From contig JAJKFJ010022713.1 in assembly GCA_027382625.1 (NCBI GenBank), positions 1 through 64,000 of the forward strand: a DNA stretch of 64,000 nt, in the 5' to 3' direction. The position numbers were made by a program, and so were the translations under genes. The DNA comes from Tetmemena sp. SeJ-2015 (taxonomy: Eukaryota > Ciliophora > Spirotrichea > Sporadotrichida > Oxytrichidae). Positions 63,331 to 64,000 of this stretch are shown here, in pieces (the first letter of the stretch is position 1; every line of letters starts with the position of its first letter). The notes under the pieces were generated by a model. The model did no database searches. It was not told the origin of the DNA and was given only the letters and a program-made list of their open reading frames with translations.

Positions 63331-64000
63331 ATGACTGATAATTTTATGCACAACTTGAACACCAAGATGCTTAAGGAGAACAGCGCCACCACTACTCATG
63401 TTCCGCACATCATCGCATCCGCCAATCAACCCATTCTTAAAAGAGCTTTCATTTCCCCCATCAACAATAAAGATAAAAAAAATTCTTATACTCTCATTCT
63501 AATTTAATTTCTTTGATAACTCAGTGCTAGGGGATAAGGGATCTAATTTCAAGGTTTAAAAGTCCCCACAGGCAAGCCAAGAGCAGCAGACTCTTTAATT
63601 ACTTCAAAACTAGTAGTCCTATATAAACACTTCTTCTTATAATAATCAAGTCCCTCTAATTCAAGTAACCAGTCAATCCCCTAAAAAAAGAGACCTCAGT
63701 ACAATATTCCCTAGCAACTCTGCAGCCAATAAAGCCAATCAGTAAGAGTCGAAGTTGATGCTTCAGTAAGAGAGTTTAGTGCCTAGGAGTAACGGTAGGG
63801 ATTATAAACCCATCAAAAATTCTCAAGTACCAAATGGTGTCAATCCAAATTTCTCAGAATCTGCTCTTGCTTCAGAAAATGTTAACCATCTTAAACTATA
63901 ACTAATTTATTTTAATCTTTTGGAGTAGGCCCATACTATCTAAATAATTGTTGACTAGCCGAGTGCGAGAGGCGGCGCCGGAGTTTCTAATATAGTTAGC
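63331..64000 (+). CDS. Gln/Ser/Asn-rich protein, truncated by the window end
   Basis: ATG 63331 'MTDNFMHNLNTKMLKENSAT'. After about 63,480 the frame steps by one and continues, with TAR as Gln, through 'VQKSPQASQEQQTLQLLQNQ' and 'NQVPLIQVTSQSPKKRDL' to the end of the window without a TGA. No domain recognised. Confidence 0.5.

Overview
The window reads as germline (micronuclear) DNA of a ciliate that uses the standard ciliate nuclear code. In-frame TAA and TAG fall at glutamine positions of conserved proteins (for example the 'KMxQPCGPP' motif of SF3B5, where Q is TAG), and conserved genes end at TGA. Introns are short GT-AG elements, mostly about 28-40 nt with a few longer. In many recognisable genes the frame is also broken by 16-60 bp AT-rich inserts that lack GT-AG ends and lie between 3-9 bp direct repeats. 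Removing the insert plus one repeat copy restores the family consensus. These are the hallmarks of internal eliminated sequences (IESs) and their pointer repeats. One kinase gene is also scrambled: its first part is on the + strand and the rest is inverted, and the two parts share a 10 bp pointer. Together these features point to a spirotrich (hypotrich-like) germline. The species cannot be named from the sequence.

Layout. 0-9 kb: an unassigned 5' end, a Kintoun/PIH1 gene (-) next to a GC-rich array of CACGTG-centred palindromes, SF3B5 (+), a Gemin2-like gene (+), an unknown gene (+) and a coiled-coil gene (-) whose stop overlaps its neighbour tail to tail. 8.7-20.9 kb: PGS1 (+), an unresolved coiled-coil region (-), a calcium-dependent protein kinase (-), a leucine-rich-repeat-like gene (+), an unknown gene (+) and GINS2 (+). 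21.5-34.6 kb: ABITRAM (+), about 8 kb of Gln/Ser/Asn-rich coding sequence (+) and an SLC22-like transporter with a long acidic tail (-). 35.3-49.6 kb: a large NLRC3-type LRR gene cut by at least nine IESs (+), then about 10 kb of further Gln-rich coding sequence (+). 50-64 kb: CDK10-like kinase (+), the scrambled CDKL-family kinase, an unknown gene (+), an OTUD5-like deubiquitinase with tandem Tudor-knot, UIM-like and UBA segments (-), a MORN-repeat protein (+) and the start of another Gln-rich gene (+).

The genes form no operon. They are independent eukaryotic loci on both strands, separated by AT-rich gaps of a few hundred bases. Several suggest ciliary or cortical biology (Kintoun, CDKL, MORN); others are housekeeping (SF3B5, Gemin2, GINS2, PGS1). 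Some single-base frame breaks at or near short homopolymers (about 7,872; 9,007; 38,110; 50,447; 62,562) look like residual read or assembly errors. Exon, IES and frame boundaries were worked out by hand translation and should be read as approximate unless bases are stated.
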